Source: Streptomyces marispadix
GTDB taxonomy: Bacteria > Actinomycetota > Actinomycetes > Streptomycetales > Streptomycetaceae
Assembly: GCF_022524345.1 (NCBI RefSeq)
Contig: NZ_JAKWJU010000002.1
Coordinates: 3,286,001 to 3,350,000 of the forward strand
Direction: 5' to 3'
Length of the DNA: 64,000 bases
The position numbers and the translations under genes are program-made. Positions 27,719 to 38,177 of this stretch are shown here, in pieces. Below the pieces are notes generated by a model. That model saw nothing but the letters and a program-made list of their open reading frames with translations, did not search any database and was not told where the DNA came from. How positions within the stretch are numbered: position 1 is the stretch's first letter; each line of letters starts with the position of its first letter.

Positions 27719-28904
27719 CCCGGACGACCTCCCCGCCCGCGACCGCGAAACGCACCCCCGCCAGCACCTCCGGCACATCCTCCGGCACCGCCGCCGTCAC
27801 CAGCACCTGCTCGCCCGGCGCCACCAACTCCGCCAGCCGCGCCCGGCGTTGGACGTCCAGCTCCGCGAAGACGTCGTCCAGCACAAGCACCGGCTCATGC
27901 CCCTCGCTCTTCAGCAGCTCATACGACGCCAGCCGCAGCGACAACGCGAACGACCACGACTCACCATGACTCGCGTAGCCCTTCGCGGGCAGCTCACCCA
28001 GCTTCAGCACCAGATCGTCCCGATGCGGGCCCACCAGCGTCACACCACGCTCCAGCTCCGCACGGCGCGAATCCCTCAGCGCCCCCAGCAGACCCTCGTA
28101 CAACTCCGCGGCCGACACGGCAGAAACAGCACCGTTCTCGTCACCGCCACCGCCGTCACTGTCGCCGCCACCGCGCCCGGCACCCGCCGGAGCCGCAGCG
28201 GGAGCCCCCCGGTACTCCAGCCCCACCGGGCCGCCCCCCGGCGCCAGCCGCTCATACGCCTTGTCCGCCAGCGGCCGGAGCGCCGATATCAGCTCCAGCC
28301 GCCGCGCCAGCAACTCCGCCCCCACACGCGCCAGATGCTCGTCCCACACATCCAGCGTCGAGGTGTCCGCACTGCGCCCGCCGTGGCGCCGCGCCAGCAC
28401 CGCCGACTTCAGCAGCGAGTTGCGCTGCTTCAGCACCCGGTCGTAATCGGAACGCACCCCCGCCATCCGCGGCGAACGCGCCGTCACCAACTCGTCCAGA
28501 AACCGCCGCCGTTCACCGGGATCGCCCTTCACCAGCGACAGATCCTCCGGAGCGAACAGCACCGAACGCAGAATCCCCAGCACATCGCGCGGCTTCACCC
28601 GCGAAGACCGGTTGATCCGCGCACGATTGGCCTTCCCCGGATTCAGCTCCAGCTCCACCAACTGCTGCCGCTCGCCCTGCCGCACCGCCGCCCGCACCAC
28701 GGCACGCTGCGCACCCGCCCGCACCAGCGGAGCGTCCGAGGACACCCGATGGCTCCCCAGCGACGCCAGATAGCCGACAGCCTCCACCAGATTCGTCTTG
28801 CCCTGGCCGTTCGGCCCCACGAACACCGTCACGCCCGGACCGAGAGACACCTCGGCCCGGGCGTACGAACGGAAGTCGGCGAGCGACAGATGCGTGACAT
28901 GCAT
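27711..28904 (-). CDS. recF: DNA replication/repair protein RecF
   Basis: I choose ATG 28904 ([14 protein letters not shown]), the family start; a TTG four codons upstream overlaps the gnd stop and is an alternative. The protein has 397 residues, an SMC-like ATPase with Walker A GPNGQGKT, signature [14 protein letters not shown] and Walker [14 protein letters not shown]. It loads RecA at gaps together with RecO/RecR. A Gly/Ala/Asp-rich insertion of about 40 residues ([20 protein letters not shown]...) interrupts the middle and looks like a lineage-specific loop. Confidence 0.96.
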   Translation of the reverse strand: MHVTHLSLADFRSYARAEVSLGPGVTVFVGPNGQGKTNLVEAVGYLASLGSHRVSSDAPLVRAGAQRAVVRAAVRQGERQQLVELELNPGKANRARINRSSRVKPRDVLGILRSVLFAPEDLSLVKGDPGERRRFLDELVTARSPRMAGVRSDYDRVLKQRNSLLKSAVLARRHGGRSADTSTLDVWDEHLARVGAELLARRLELISALRPLADKAYERLAPGGGPVGLEYRGAPAAAPAGAGRGGGDSDGGGGDENGAVSAVSAAELYEGLLGALRDSRRAELERGVTLVGPHRDDLVLKLGELPAKGYASHGESWSFALSLRLASYELLKSEGHEPVLVLDDVFAELDVQRRARLAELVAPGEQVLVTAAVPEDVPEVLAGVRFAVAGGEVVRDE

Positions 28905-28912
28905 CGGAGGCG

Positions 28913-29845
28913 TCAACCACCCACCGGCGGAAGGACGTCCGCTCCCGGAGTGTCACCGTCCACATGAGCGCCGCTCGCCGAGACCGCATGACCGCCGAAC
29001 TGGTTCCGCAGCGCCGCCACCATCTTCATCTGCGGCGAATCCTTCTGCCTCGACGAGAAACGAGCGAACAGCGACGCCGTGATCGCCGGCAGCGGCACCG
29101 CGTGATCGATTGCCGCGTCCACCGTCCACCGGCCCTCACCCGAATCGGCCGCATAACCGCGCAGTTCGGCGAGATGCTCGTCCGAATCCAGCGCCTTCAC
29201 CGCCAGATCCAGCAGCCACGAACGGATGACCGTGCCCTGCTGCCACGAACGGAACACCTCGCGCACGTCCGTCACCGAATCGACGGCCTCAAGCAGCTCC
29301 CAGCCCTCCGCGAAGGCCTGCATCATCGCGTACTCGATGCCGTTGTGGACCATCTTCGCGAAGTGCCCCGCACCGACCTTGCCCGCGTGCACACAGCCGA
29401 AGTCGCCCTCCGGCTTCAACGCGTCGAAGACCGGCTGCACACGCTCCACATGCTCGGCGTCGCCCCCGTACATCAGCGCATAGCCGTTCTCGAGGCCCCA
29501 GACACCGCCCGAGACACCGCAGTCGACGAAGCCGATGCCCTTCGCCGCCAGCTCCCCGGCGTGCTGCTCGTCCTCCGTCCAGCGGGAGTTGCCACCGTCG
29601 ACGACGACGTCACCGGGGGAGAGCAGCTCCGCGAGCTGATCGATGGTCGACTGCGTGGCAGCCCCCGCCGGAACCATGACCCACACGACGCGCGGTGCCT
29701 CAAGCTTCGCCACCAGCTCCTCAAGGCTCCGCACATCCGCGACATCAGGGTTGCGGTCGTAGCCGACGACCGTGTGGCCGGCCCGGCGGATGCGCTCGCG
29801 CATGTTGCCGCCCATCCTGCCGAGACCGACGAGACCGAGCTCCAT
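28913..29845 (-). CDS. gnd: 6-phosphogluconate dehydrogenase, decarboxylating (NAD-type, short form)
   Basis: ATG 29845 ([15 protein letters not shown]) with GAAAGAAGGGG upstream; 310 residues. The Rossmann motif [12 protein letters not shown], the substrate motif [12 protein letters not shown], the catalytic segment [12 protein letters not shown] and the lysine in [12 protein letters not shown] are all present. The short length (about 300 rather than 470) marks the GndA/YqeC-type subfamily. It oxidises 6-phosphogluconate to ribulose 5-phosphate. It lies between dnaN and recF, its usual streptomycete position. 237 non-coding bases separate it from dnaN. Confidence 0.94.
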   Translation of the reverse strand: MELGLVGLGRMGGNMRERIRRAGHTVVGYDRNPDVADVRSLEELVAKLEAPRVVWVMVPAGAATQSTIDQLAELLSPGDVVVDGGNSRWTEDEQHAGELAAKGIGFVDCGVSGGVWGLENGYALMYGGDAEHVERVQPVFDALKPEGDFGCVHAGKVGAGHFAKMVHNGIEYAMMQAFAEGWELLEAVDSVTDVREVFRSWQQGTVIRSWLLDLAVKALDSDEHLAELRGYAADSGEGRWTVDAAIDHAVPLPAITASLFARFSSRQKDSPQMKMVAALRNQFGGHAVSASGAHVDGDTPGADVLPPVGG

Positions 29846-30082
29846 CAGTGCCCCTTCTTTCACGTTTCGTACCTGAGCCCGAGCCTACGCCCACAGGGTC
29901 CGCGCACAACTGTGGACTCCATCTGCTCATACGTGCTGACCAGCGGCTACGGCACGAACCGGCTGAGGCACGGGTCCCGTTGCGCGAACCTCAAGGGCAC
30001 GGACGGGTCCGGCGGACCGGCGGCCCTCACACGGCGGCGGCACAGCCGTACACAGGCCCTGCCCGGCCGCCCGCGAGCACGC

Positions 30083-31213
30083 TCAGCCCGACAGCCGCAC
30101 AGGCATGATCAGGTACTTGTACGCCTCGTCCGCCTCGACGTCCTTCGCGGGCTTGCCGCTCAGCAGCGCCGGCTTCGTCGACGTCGTGAACGACAACTGC
30201 GCGACGGGGGAGTCGATCGCGCTCAACCCCTCAAGCAGGAAACCGGGGTTGAAGGCGATCGACACGTCGTCGCCCTCCAACTCCGCGTCCACACGCTCCA
30301 CAGCCTGTGCATCGTCGCTCGAACCGGCCTCGAGCGTCAGCACACCCTGCTCGAAACTCAGCCTGACCGGCGTGTTCCGCTCGGCCACCAGCGCGACGCG
30401 CTTCACCGCCTCCACGAACGGCGCCGTCTCGATCACCGCCACCGAGTTGAACTCCGTGGGGAACAGCGTGCGGTACTTGGGCAGATCGCCCTCCAGCAGC
30501 CTGGTCGTCGTAAGCCGCCCGGCGCCCTCGAAACCGATCAGGCCCTCGCCCGAGCCCGAACCCGACAGCGCCAGCGTGACGTTGTCACCGCCGCTGAGCG
30601 ATTTCGCCGTGTCCAGCAGCGTCTTGGCCGGTACGAGCGCCACCGACGAGGCGTCAGGCGTCTCCGGCTTCCACAGGAACTCCCGCACGGCGAAGCGGTA
30701 ACGGTCCGTCGAGGCCAGCGTGACCGTGTCGCCCTCGATCTCGATCCGTACGCCGGTGAGCACCGGAAGCGTGTCGTCACGGCCGGCGGCGATCGCGACC
30801 TGGGAGACCGCGGAGGCGAACACCTCGCCCGGCACGGTGCCCGTCGCGGTGGGCATCTCCGGCAGCGCCGGATACTCCTCGACCGGCAGCGTGTGCAGGG
30901 TGAAGCGGGACGAGCCGCAGGAGACCGTGGCCCGTACACCGTCTGTGGAGATCTCCACGGGGCGGTTGGGGAGGGAGCGGCAGATGTCGGCGAGCAGCCT
31001 GCCGGAGACCAGGACCGTGCCCTCCTCCTCGACCTCGCCCTCGACCGAGACCCGCGCCGAGACCTCGTAGTCGAAGCCGGAGAGGCTCAGGGAACCGTCC
31101 TCGGCCTTCAGCAGCAGGCCCGCAAGGACAGGTACGGGCGGACGGGCGGGCAGGCTCTTCGCCGCCCAGGCCACCGCCTCCGCGAGTACATCGCGCTCTA
31201 CCCGGATCTTCAC
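30083..31213 (-). CDS. dnaN: DNA polymerase III beta subunit (sliding clamp)
   Basis: GTG 31213 (MKIRVERDVLAEAVAWAAKS) is preceded by AGGAGG; the much longer open frame runs into oriC and is not coding. The 376-residue protein has the three clamp domains, with NRPVEISTDG, DTLPVLTGVRIEIEG and the final YLIMPVRLSG that all beta clamps share. It holds polymerase III on DNA. Its promoter must lie within oriC. Confidence 0.97.
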   Translation of the reverse strand: MKIRVERDVLAEAVAWAAKSLPARPPVPVLAGLLLKAEDGSLSLSGFDYEVSARVSVEGEVEEEGTVLVSGRLLADICRSLPNRPVEISTDGVRATVSCGSSRFTLHTLPVEEYPALPEMPTATGTVPGEVFASAVSQVAIAAGRDDTLPVLTGVRIEIEGDTVTLASTDRYRFAVREFLWKPETPDASSVALVPAKTLLDTAKSLSGGDNVTLALSGSGSGEGLIGFEGAGRLTTTRLLEGDLPKYRTLFPTEFNSVAVIETAPFVEAVKRVALVAERNTPVRLSFEQGVLTLEAGSSDDAQAVERVDAELEGDDVSIAFNPGFLLEGLSAIDSPVAQLSFTTSTKPALLSGKPAKDVEADEAYKYLIMPVRLSG

Positions 31214-32173
31214 CTTCAGCCGCCTCCTGCTGTTGCTGGCTGCTCGCCGTGCTGCCTGTCGTCGTCGGCTCGTTGCCGGGGTCCAGTCTGACGCACGCCG
31301 CCGACAGTCGGCGTGGGTGTGGGTCAAGTCGTCGGCGGGTGGGTAGGAGTCGAGAGCGCTGAGTTGTGCACAGCCCCCACTTCGAAACAGATTCCCCGCT
31401 ATATATCCGTGGTCGTAGTAGTAGGGCTTGTGGAAACCGTGGATAAGTCCGTTTCCCCAGCTCAGCCCGCGAATTCTGTCCACCGCTCCTGTGGGCGCCA
31501 CCGGTGGACGGACGACGGTTTCTGTGGACGGCGAAAAGTTCTGCACAGCCGGTGCACAGCCCCCCGAATCTTCCCCACAGCCGTCTTCAATGTTGTCCCC
31601 AGGTTTCCCACAGGGTTCTGGGGGGCGCGGTGTGACCGCTTTCACTCGGACCAGTGAGCAGGCGCGTTGTGTTGCCGAACAGTGGACAGCTCTGTGGAGA
31701 AGCTGGGGATAGGGGTGCGGGTGGCTGTGGGCGGGCGGTGGACAGAAGTCCCCGCCCCGCACCCCCAGTTGACGGTTCCACATCCTGTGGACCGCGGATG
31801 CTCACAAGTCCACAGCCCTCTGACCTCCCCGAACAGCTTTCACCGGCCCTGCCTGTGGACGCTTTTCGGGACAACTCACGGAGCCCACAGGGTGTGGACG
31901 TCTCATTCGGCTCTTACCTGTGGGAACCGGCCGCAGCGGCGACCGGAATCGAACAGCCAAGAGCCCCCGCGGAGTTGGCTCCACGGGGGCTGACGGTTCG
32001 AGCAGGCGCCGGCGGCGGGCTCCCACAGACGTATGGGACACGTATGGGACACGGCGAGCGGAGCGGCCCTACGTCCGGCACGGGCAGATGTGAGCGATGC
32101 GGCCGAGGGCCCGGCGCCACCGACGCCGTCGGCAGCCTCGACGCCCTTGCCAGCGGCGGCGGTACGAGCGCGC
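31214..32173. other. Chromosomal replication origin oriC
   Basis: A 960-bp non-coding interval between dnaN and dnaA, full of DnaA-box-like 9-mers in both orientations. The core GTCCACA/TGTGGAC occurs at 31523, 31786, 31808, 31854 and 31893. Weaker boxes include TTGTGCACA (31364), TTATCCACG on the minus strand (31438-31446), CTGTCCACC (31476), TTCCCCACA (31571), TTGTCCCCA (31593), TTTCCCACA (31604) and AGTGGACAG (31681). An A/T-rich patch CTATATATCC lies near 31399. Streptomycete oriC has this layout, with many degenerate boxes. I saw no exact TTGTCCACA here. Confidence 0.95.
31962..31991 (-). terminator. Terminator in oriC facing dnaA
   Basis: AGCCCCCG (31962-31969) pairs with CGGGGGCT (31984-31991); after one mismatch GGAG pairs with CTCC around a TTGG loop. 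It would end the dnaA transcript before the box-rich part of oriC. Confidence 0.75.
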
Positions 32174-34123
32174 TCAGGCGTTCTTGATGCGGTTCGTGAG
32201 TTCGGTGACCTGGTTGTAGATCGAGCGCCGCTCGGCCATGAGCGCACGGATCTTGCGGTCGGCGTGCATCACGGTCGTATGGTCGCGCCCGCCGAACTGG
32301 CTGCCGATCTTCGGCAGTGACAGATCGGTGAGTTCGCGGCACAGATACATGGCGATCTGACGGGCCGTCACCAGCACGCGGCTGCGGGAGGAGCCGCACA
32401 GGTCGTCGACGGTGAGCCCGAAGTAGTCCGCCGTGGCGGCCATGATCGCCGACGCCGTGATCTCGGGGGTGGCGTCCTCGCCGCCCGGGATCAGGTCCTT
32501 CAGCACGATCTCGGTCAGGCCGAGGTCCACGGGCTGCCGGTTGAGCGAGGCGAAGGCCGTGACCCGGATGAGCGCGCCCTCCAGCTCGCGGATGTTGCGC
32601 GAGATGCGGGACGCGATGAACTCCAGCACCTCCGGGGGTGCGTTGAGCTGCTCCTGAACCGCCTTCTTACGGAGGATCGCGATGCGCGTCTCCAGCTCCG
32701 GCGGCTGCACATCGGTGATCAGGCCCCACTCGAAGCGGTTGCGGAGCCGGTCCTCCAGGGTGATCAGCGCCTTGGGCGGCCGGTCGCTGGAGAGCACGAT
32801 CTGCTTGTTCGCGTTGTGCAGCGTGTTGAAGGTGTGGAAGAACTCCTCCTGCGTCGACTCCTTGTCGGCCAGGAACTGGATGTCGTCCACGAGCAGGATG
32901 TCCATGTCGCGATAACGCTTGCGGAACGCGTCCGCCTTGCCGTCGCGGATGGAGTTGATGAACTCGTTCGTGAACTCCTCGGAACTGACGTACCGCACAC
33001 GCGTACCCGGATAGAGACTGCGGGCGTAGTGGCCGATCGCGTGCAGCAGATGCGTCTTGCCGAGGCCCGACTCCCCGTAGATGAACAGCGGGTTGTACGC
33101 CTTGGCCGGGGCCTCGGCGACGGCGACGGCCGCGGCGTGGGCGAAGCGGTTCGAGGCACCGATGACGAACGTGTCGAAGAGGTACTTCGGATTGAGCCTC
33201 GCCGTCGGCTCGCCGGGCCCGGTGGCCGGTGCGGGCTGCGCGGCGAGCGGGCCCGGGGCGCCGCTGGAGGCGGGGAGCTGGGACGGGCCGTCGTAGCGGG
33301 GCGCCGGCGGCTGACCCTGCGGCGGCACCTGCGGCTGCGGCAACTGGCCCTGCGGCGGCGGGAGTTGCTGCTGCGCCTGGCGCTGGTGCTCGTAGGACTC
33401 GTATGAGTTGGGCTGAGGCCGTTCGTACTGCTGCTGGTGCGGGGGCCGCGGCTGGTCGTAGTGCTGCTCGTACCGCTGCTGCTGCGGCTGGCTCTGAGGT
33501 GCGTACTGATCGTGCTGTGCCTGCTGGTGCTGCTGCGGCCAGGCGCCGGGCTGTCTCGGCGCCTCCGGGTATTCCGGGTAGGCGGCGCGCGGACTCGGCA
33601 GGTCGCGGCTCTCGTAGCCCTCGTACCCGCCGCCGGTGTAACCGCCGTTGTCATACGCGTTGTTGCTGTCGTACGCGGCGTTGTCGTATCCGCCGCCGTG
33701 GTCGTGTCCGGCGGGGCCGGACGCACTGCCGTCGGGCGGTGGCGGCGAGTGCTGTGCCGGTACGGACGGGGCAGGCGGCTGTGATTCGGACCCGGAGGCG
33801 GAAGCGGCGGCGCTCGCCGCGTCGTTGGACGTGCTCGGCCCGGGGGCGTCCGGCGCGGGACCCGTCACGGTGATCGCGAGCCGGATGGGCTGCTGGCACT
33901 CCCGGCTGAGAGCATCGCTGATCACCGGGGAGAGACGCCCTTCGAGGACGCCTTTCGCGTACTCGTTGGGCACGCCGAGCAGGGCGGTGCCGGAGACGAG
34001 CACGAGCGGCTGGGCCTCACGCAGCCAGCGCTGGTCCTTGGCTTCGACGCCCTGGCCGTCCGAGAGGAGTTGATCCAGAACTCGTGGCCACACTGCGGCA
34101 AGATCGGCAGGCAGGTCGGCCAC
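32174..34123 (-). CDS. dnaA: Chromosomal replication initiator DnaA
   Basis: A 649-residue protein from GTG 34123. Domain I (about 1-85) is followed by a very long domain II of about 200 residues rich in Gln, Pro, Tyr and Gly, a streptomycete trait. The AAA+ domain has Walker [16 protein letters not shown] and Walker [11 protein letters not shown]. Domain IV carries the DNA-binding signature [15 protein letters not shown]. It binds DnaA boxes in oriC and melts DNA to load the helicase. Confidence 0.98.
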   Translation of the reverse strand: MADLPADLAAVWPRVLDQLLSDGQGVEAKDQRWLREAQPLVLVSGTALLGVPNEYAKGVLEGRLSPVISDALSRECQQPIRLAITVTGPAPDAPGPSTSNDAASAAASASGSESQPPAPSVPAQHSPPPPDGSASGPAGHDHGGGYDNAAYDSNNAYDNGGYTGGGYEGYESRDLPSPRAAYPEYPEAPRQPGAWPQQHQQAQHDQYAPQSQPQQQRYEQHYDQPRPPHQQQYERPQPNSYESYEHQRQAQQQLPPPQGQLPQPQVPPQGQPPAPRYDGPSQLPASSGAPGPLAAQPAPATGPGEPTARLNPKYLFDTFVIGASNRFAHAAAVAVAEAPAKAYNPLFIYGESGLGKTHLLHAIGHYARSLYPGTRVRYVSSEEFTNEFINSIRDGKADAFRKRYRDMDILLVDDIQFLADKESTQEEFFHTFNTLHNANKQIVLSSDRPPKALITLEDRLRNRFEWGLITDVQPPELETRIAILRKKAVQEQLNAPPEVLEFIASRISRNIRELEGALIRVTAFASLNRQPVDLGLTEIVLKDLIPGGEDATPEITASAIMAATADYFGLTVDDLCGSSRSRVLVTARQIAMYLCRELTDLSLPKIGSQFGGRDHTTVMHADRKIRALMAERRSIYNQVTELTNRIKNA

Positions 34124-34275
34124 GGGTCACGCTTCTCTCGATCGCTGGGGGTGTGGTGCCGGGTGTGTAGGTCGGTGCAGCCGGCTACTTCCCACGATTG
34201 TGTGGTTCTGCGGACGGTCGGGAGGGATGGGAAGTTCAGTCACGGTAGTCAGGGCGGCGCGCAGCATTCAAGTCG

Positions 34276-34284
34276 TTGTCCACA
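34276..34284 (+). promoter_or_regulatory. Consensus DnaA box in the dnaA/rpmH intergenic region
   Basis: An exact TTGTCCACA, about 150 bp upstream of dnaA and on the rpmH side. It is a plausible autoregulatory DnaA site. The whole 34124-34635 interval is otherwise non-coding. Confidence 0.7.
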
Positions 34285-34413
34285 GGCTGTGCATGAGCGT
34301 CGGCCAGGCCCCGGTGGCGTGCCGTCACTGCCGCGGTTCACGGTGGCTGCCCGATGACCACCCGGTCCGCCGCCGGGCGGGTTCGCGCGGGCCCTGTGCG
34401 GGGTCTCGGCGGT

Positions 34414-34443
34414 TTGACCGAATGGCGTAGCCGCGCGTACCGT
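34414..34443 (+). promoter_or_regulatory. Candidate rpmH promoter
   Basis: TTGACC (34414-34419) and TACCGT (34438-34443) with 18 bp between them fit the vegetative streptomycete promoter. The position gives a leader of about 190 bases before rpmH. Confidence 0.55.
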
Positions 34444-34635
34444 AACGAGGTCGAGTTGTCGACGGCTGCTGCCGCCTGCCTCCGATGGGCAAGATCCATG
34501 AGACTCTTCACGGATCTGAAGCGGTGCACACTCGGGCGTTGCGAGCTGCTCGTGGGCGCACGGTGACAGCCGGTCGACGCCACAGCCCATCTCCCGCGGT
34601 CGCCGTGGGACACGAAGCTTTCCTGGAGCCCCCGA

Positions 34636-34773
34636 GTGAGCAAGCGCACCTTCCAGCCGAACAACCGCCGCCGCGCGAAGACCCACGGCTTCCGGCTGCG
34701 CATGCGTACCCGTGCCGGCCGCGCGATCATCGCGAACCGCCGCAGCAAGGGTCGCAGCCGCCTGTCGGCCTGA
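34636..34773 (+). CDS. rpmH: 50S ribosomal protein L34
   Basis: A 45-residue, extremely basic protein from GTG 34636 with TGGAG upstream. It begins [18 protein letters not shown] after the initiator and ends SKGRSRLSA, the universal L34 pattern. It lies at the exit-tunnel side of the large subunit. The gene is short and easily missed. It is divergent from dnaA and 24 bases before rnpA, as in nearly all bacteria. Confidence 0.97.
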   Translation: MSKRTFQPNNRRRAKTHGFRLRMRTRAGRAIIANRRSKGRSRLSA

Positions 34774-34797
34774 GCGGCCTGACCTCCGGTCCATGAC

Positions 34798-35175
34798 GTG
34801 CTGCCTACCGAGAACCGGCTGAGGCGGCGCGAGGACTTCGCGGTCGCGGTACGCCGAGGACGCAGGGCGGGCCGCCCGCTTCTCGTCGTCCACCTCCGCA
34901 GCGACAGCAGCTCATCGGACCCGCACGAGGCGGGGGGAGATGCTTCCCCCGCCCGTGCGGGTTTCGTCGTGAGCAAGGCCGTCGGCAATGCGGTCGTACG
35001 CAACCGCGTCCGCCGGCGGCTGAGGCATCTGGTGCGCGAGCGATTGACCGCGTTGCCCCCAGGTAGCCTGGTTGTCGTACGGGCGTTGCCGGGCGCGGGT
35101 GAGGCAAGCCATGACGAGCTGGTGCGCGACCTGGACGCCGCTTTCAGGCGGCTGCTTGGAAGGCCTCCGTCATGA
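34798..35175 (+). CDS. rnpA: Ribonuclease P protein component
   Basis: A 125-residue basic protein from GTG 34798. It carries the signature [26 protein letters not shown], which contacts the RNase P RNA and the pre-tRNA leader. The N-terminal [16 protein letters not shown] is typical. It overlaps yidD by four bases (ATGA). Confidence 0.95.
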   Translation: MLPTENRLRRREDFAVAVRRGRRAGRPLLVVHLRSDSSSSDPHEAGGDASPARAGFVVSKAVGNAVVRNRVRRRLRHLVRERLTALPPGSLVVVRALPGAGEASHDELVRDLDAAFRRLLGRPPS

Positions 35176-35462
35176 AGTACCCGCTGCTGTGGTTGATCAA
35201 GTTGTATCAGTGGACCATCAGTCCGATGCTCGGGCCGGTGTGCCGGTACTACCCGTCGTGTTCGCACTATGGCTACGCGGCCATCGAGCGTCATGGCGCT
35301 GTGAAGGGGACGGCACTGACGGCCTGGCGCATTCTGCGCTGTAATCCGTGGTCCCCCGGAGGCGTCGACCACGTCCCCGCCCGGAAGCATCCGGTTTGGC
35401 ACCAGCGGCTGCGTTACCGCTGGCAGCAGTACCGGACCCAGTCCAACGCCCAAGGAGCCTGA
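35172..35462 (+). CDS. yidD: Membrane protein insertion efficiency factor YidD
   Basis: A 96-residue protein with the family block [26 protein letters not shown], three conserved cysteines ([14 protein letters not shown]) and GGVDHVP. It assists YidC-dependent insertion. Start and stop overlap both neighbours (ATGA with rnpA, TGATG with yidC), showing tight translational coupling. Confidence 0.95.
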   Translation: MKYPLLWLIKLYQWTISPMLGPVCRYYPSCSHYGYAAIERHGAVKGTALTAWRILRCNPWSPGGVDHVPARKHPVWHQRLRYRWQQYRTQSNAQGA

Positions 35463-36607
35463 TGAACTTCCTGGACACGATCCTGAGTCCTCTCTATACC
35501 GCTGTCTCCTGGATCATTGTCCAGTTCCACTCGCTGTTCAGCCTGGTCTTCGACCAGAGCAGCGGCTGGGCCTGGGGTCTGTCCATCTTCTGCCTGGTGG
35601 TGCTGATCCGGATCTGCCTGATCCCGCTCTTCGTGAAGCAGATCAAGTCGACCCGGAACATGCAGGCGCTCCAGCCGAAGATGAAGGCGATCCAGGAGCG
35701 CTACAAGAGCGACAAGCAGCGTCAGTCCGAAGAGATGATGAAGCTGTACAAGGAGACCGGGACGAACCCGCTCTCCAGTTGCCTGCCGATCCTGGCGCAG
35801 TCGCCGTTCTTCATCGCGCTCTTCCAGGTGCTGAACCACATCGCAAACAACCGGCCCGTGGGCGTCCTCACCGCGGAGCAGGTCGACAGCGCCCGTAACG
35901 CGTCGGTCTTCGGCGCTCCCATCGCCGCGAAGTTCCTCGACAGCGCCGACAAGGTCGCGGAGCTTGGCGCCGCTCTCACGGATGTGCGCGTCGTCACGGT
36001 CATCATGATCATCATGATGTCGGCGTCGCAGTTCTACACGCAGCGCCAGCTCATGACGAAGAACGTCGACCTGACGGTGAAGACGCCGTTCATGCAGCAG
36101 CAGAAGATGCTGATGTACGTCTTCCCCATCATGTTCGCTGTCTTCGGCATCAACTTCCCCGTGGGTGTTCTCGTCTACTGGCTGACCACCAACGTCTGGA
36201 CGCTCGGGCAGCAGATGTACGTGATCAAGCGCAACCCGACGCCGGGCTCGTTGGCGTACAAGCAGCGTCAGGAGAAGCTGCGGGCCGCGGGCAAGCTGAA
36301 GGAAGACCCGAAGGAGGTCGAGGCACGCGAGGCCGCGGAGGCTGCGCGTACCCGGCGGCAGCAGCCCAAGAGGCAGACCAAGTCCCAGCGTCAGCAGGGC
36401 AGTTCGGCCGGCGCCCAGGGCGGTTCGGCGTCGTTGGAGAAGAAGGACGGCGGCAACGACGGCACCTCCGGGAAGGCTTCCGGCGGCGCGACGGCTCAGC
36501 AGCCGAAGAAGGCCGGGCAGAAGTCCGGACAGAAGGCCGGTCAGAAGAAGTCGGGGCAGCAGCGCAAGGGCGGAGCGCAGCGCCCCAAGCATCCCTCCAA
36601 GAAGTAG
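35462..36607 (+). CDS. yidC: Membrane protein insertase YidC
   Basis: ATG 35462 shares a base with the yidD stop; 381 residues. Transmembrane segments are visible around residues 10-30, 30-55, 110-130, 170-190 and 220-245, with the cytoplasmic loop [34 protein letters not shown] (in two parts). The C-terminal 110 residues are Lys/Gln/Gly-rich and disordered, a form used for ribosome contact in Gram-positive YidC proteins. It inserts proteins with or without SecYEG. Confidence 0.95.
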   Translation: MNFLDTILSPLYTAVSWIIVQFHSLFSLVFDQSSGWAWGLSIFCLVVLIRICLIPLFVKQIKSTRNMQALQPKMKAIQERYKSDKQRQSEEMMKLYKETGTNPLSSCLPILAQSPFFIALFQVLNHIANNRPVGVLTAEQVDSARNASVFGAPIAAKFLDSADKVAELGAALTDVRVVTVIMIIMMSASQFYTQRQLMTKNVDLTVKTPFMQQQKMLMYVFPIMFAVFGINFPVGVLVYWLTTNVWTLGQQMYVIKRNPTPGSLAYKQRQEKLRAAGKLKEDPKEVEAREAAEAARTRRQQPKRQTKSQRQQGSSAGAQGGSASLEKKDGGNDGTSGKASGGATAQQPKKAGQKSGQKAGQKKSGQQRKGGAQRPKHPSKK

Positions 36608-36625
36608 CGAGAAGGAGCTCACGGC

Positions 36626-37144
36626 GTGACGGAGACGACGGACACCACTGGCACGACTGCTGCCGAAGAGACGGACTCGCTGTCTCAGCTTGAGCAGGAG
36701 GGGGAGATCGCGGCCGACTATCTGGAGGGTCTTCTCGACATCGCCGATCTCGACGGCGACATCGACATGGACGTCGAAGCCGATCGCGCCGCGGTGTCGA
36801 TCATCAACGACGGTTCCAGCCGCGATCTCCAGAAGCTTGTGGGCCGTGACGGCGAGGTGCTGGAGGCGCTTCAGGAGCTGACGCGGCTGGCGGTGCACCG
36901 TGAGACAGGCGACCGCAGCAGGCTGATGCTGGACATCGCCGGTTTCCGGGCGAGGAAGCGTGAGGAGCTCGCGGAGCTGGGCGCGAAGGCGGCGCAGGAC
37001 GCAAAGGGCTCCGGTGAGCCGGTGAAGCTGCGCCCGATGACGCCGTTCGAGCGCAAAGTCGTCCATGACGCCGTGAAGGCGGCCGGACTGCGCAGTGAAT
37101 CCGAGGGCGAGGAGCCACAGCGCTGCGTGGTCGTGCTGCCGTGA
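36626..37144 (+). CDS. jag: Jag / R3H-domain RNA-binding protein
   Basis: 172 residues from GTG 36626 behind GAAGGAG. An acidic N-terminus is followed by a KH-like region (DIDMDVEADRAAVSIINDG, LVGRDGEVLEALQELTRL) and the R3H domain (MLDIAGFRARKREELAELG, MTPFERKVVHDAV). The family binds RNA and influences cell shape/elongation in Gram-positive bacteria (KhpB/EloR type). GTGA overlap with rsmG. Confidence 0.92.
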   Translation: MTETTDTTGTTAAEETDSLSQLEQEGEIAADYLEGLLDIADLDGDIDMDVEADRAAVSIINDGSSRDLQKLVGRDGEVLEALQELTRLAVHRETGDRSRLMLDIAGFRARKREELAELGAKAAQDAKGSGEPVKLRPMTPFERKVVHDAVKAAGLRSESEGEEPQRCVVVLP

Positions 37145-37926
37145 CCGACGGGTCCGTGGGGCAGGCCGGGCCGCCCGAAGGAGGCCCGGCGAAGACCAGT
37201 GAGCTGTCGGAACTCGCGCCGGCGCCCGAGGCGGCCCGCCGGCTTTTCGGGAAGTACCTGCCCGATGTGGAGCGCTACGCCGAGCTTCTCGCCGATGTGG
37301 GCGTACGGCGTGGGCTGATCGGACCGCGAGAGGTGCCGCGGCTCTGGGAGCGGCATCTGCTGAACTGCGCGGTCCTCTCGGAGATCGTGCCGGAAGGCGT
37401 GACCGTTTGTGACGTCGGTTCCGGCGCTGGACTCCCGGGAATCCCGCTCGCCCTGGTGCGGCCGGACCTCGACATCACGCTGCTGGAGCCTCTGCTGCGC
37501 CGTACGACCTTCCTGGAGGAGGTCGTCGAACTCCTGGGCCTCGACCATGTGTCGGTGGCGCGTGGTCGTGCGGAGGAGATGCTGGGCACGCTCCAGCCCG
37601 TCCATGTGGTGACCGCTCGGGCGGTGGCCCCGCTGGACCGGCTGGCCGGGTGGGGCATCCCGCTGCTGCGTCCGTACGGGGAGATGCTCGCGATCAAGGG
37701 CGACACCGCGGAGGAAGAGCTGAAGGGCGCGCGGGACGCGCTGCACAAGCTCGGAGTCGTGGACACATCCGTGGTGCAGGTGGGCGCCGGGGTGGTTGAT
37801 CCGCTCTCGACGGTCGTACGGGCGGAGGTCGGGGAGAGCCCCGGCGGTGTGCGCTTCGCCGCACGACGAGCGAAGGCGCAGAAGGCACGGGGACGCGCAT
37901 CACGGAGTGGACGGCGTCGACGCTGA
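37141..37926 (+). CDS. rsmG: 16S rRNA (guanine(527)-N7)-methyltransferase RsmG
   Basis: 261 residues from GTG 37141. The SAM-binding motif is VCDVGSGAGLPGIPLAL, followed by LLEPLLRRTTFLEEVVELLGL and VTARAVAPLDRLAGW. It methylates G527 in 16S rRNA; loss gives low-level streptomycin resistance in streptomycetes. Its basic tail (GRASRSGRRRR) is longer than usual. Confidence 0.95.
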   Translation: MTDGSVGQAGPPEGGPAKTSELSELAPAPEAARRLFGKYLPDVERYAELLADVGVRRGLIGPREVPRLWERHLLNCAVLSEIVPEGVTVCDVGSGAGLPGIPLALVRPDLDITLLEPLLRRTTFLEEVVELLGLDHVSVARGRAEEMLGTLQPVHVVTARAVAPLDRLAGWGIPLLRPYGEMLAIKGDTAEEELKGARDALHKLGVVDTSVVQVGAGVVDPLSTVVRAEVGESPGGVRFAARRAKAQKARGRASRSGRRRR

Positions 37927-38023
37927 TCCCGCCGGACGTGGATGTCCGTTTACTCCAAAAAAGCTCTTAAGACTATGCGTTACGGTGTGTCGTCCTGGTG
38001 TGCGGTGCCCGAGTGTGCATCGT

Positions 38024-38037
38024 GTTTCACGTGAAAC
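38024..38037. promoter_or_regulatory. parS site (perfect)
   Basis: GTTTCACGTGAAAC, the ParB-binding consensus, in the interval between rsmG and parA. Confidence 0.92.
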
Positions 38038-38177
38038 GCCGCTCTCTCTTGCAAGGAATCATCAGCCGCGGTCGCGCTCAGGCTGCTGAGCGCGACCGGA
38101 AATCCTCGTCCAAGCCCCGCTCCTCAGTGGATTCATCCACAACTGAGCGGGGCTCGCTGGTTCATGACACCGAAAGC

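Noticed and set aside
30083..31783. DnaN with a 190-residue N-terminal extension
   Set aside because: The extension is an open frame through oriC; the ribosome site and family start are at GTG 31213.
37998..38177. ParA N-terminal extension from GTG 37998
   Set aside because: It reads through a parS site and lacks family similarity; ATG 38178 gives the usual length, though the start is not certain.
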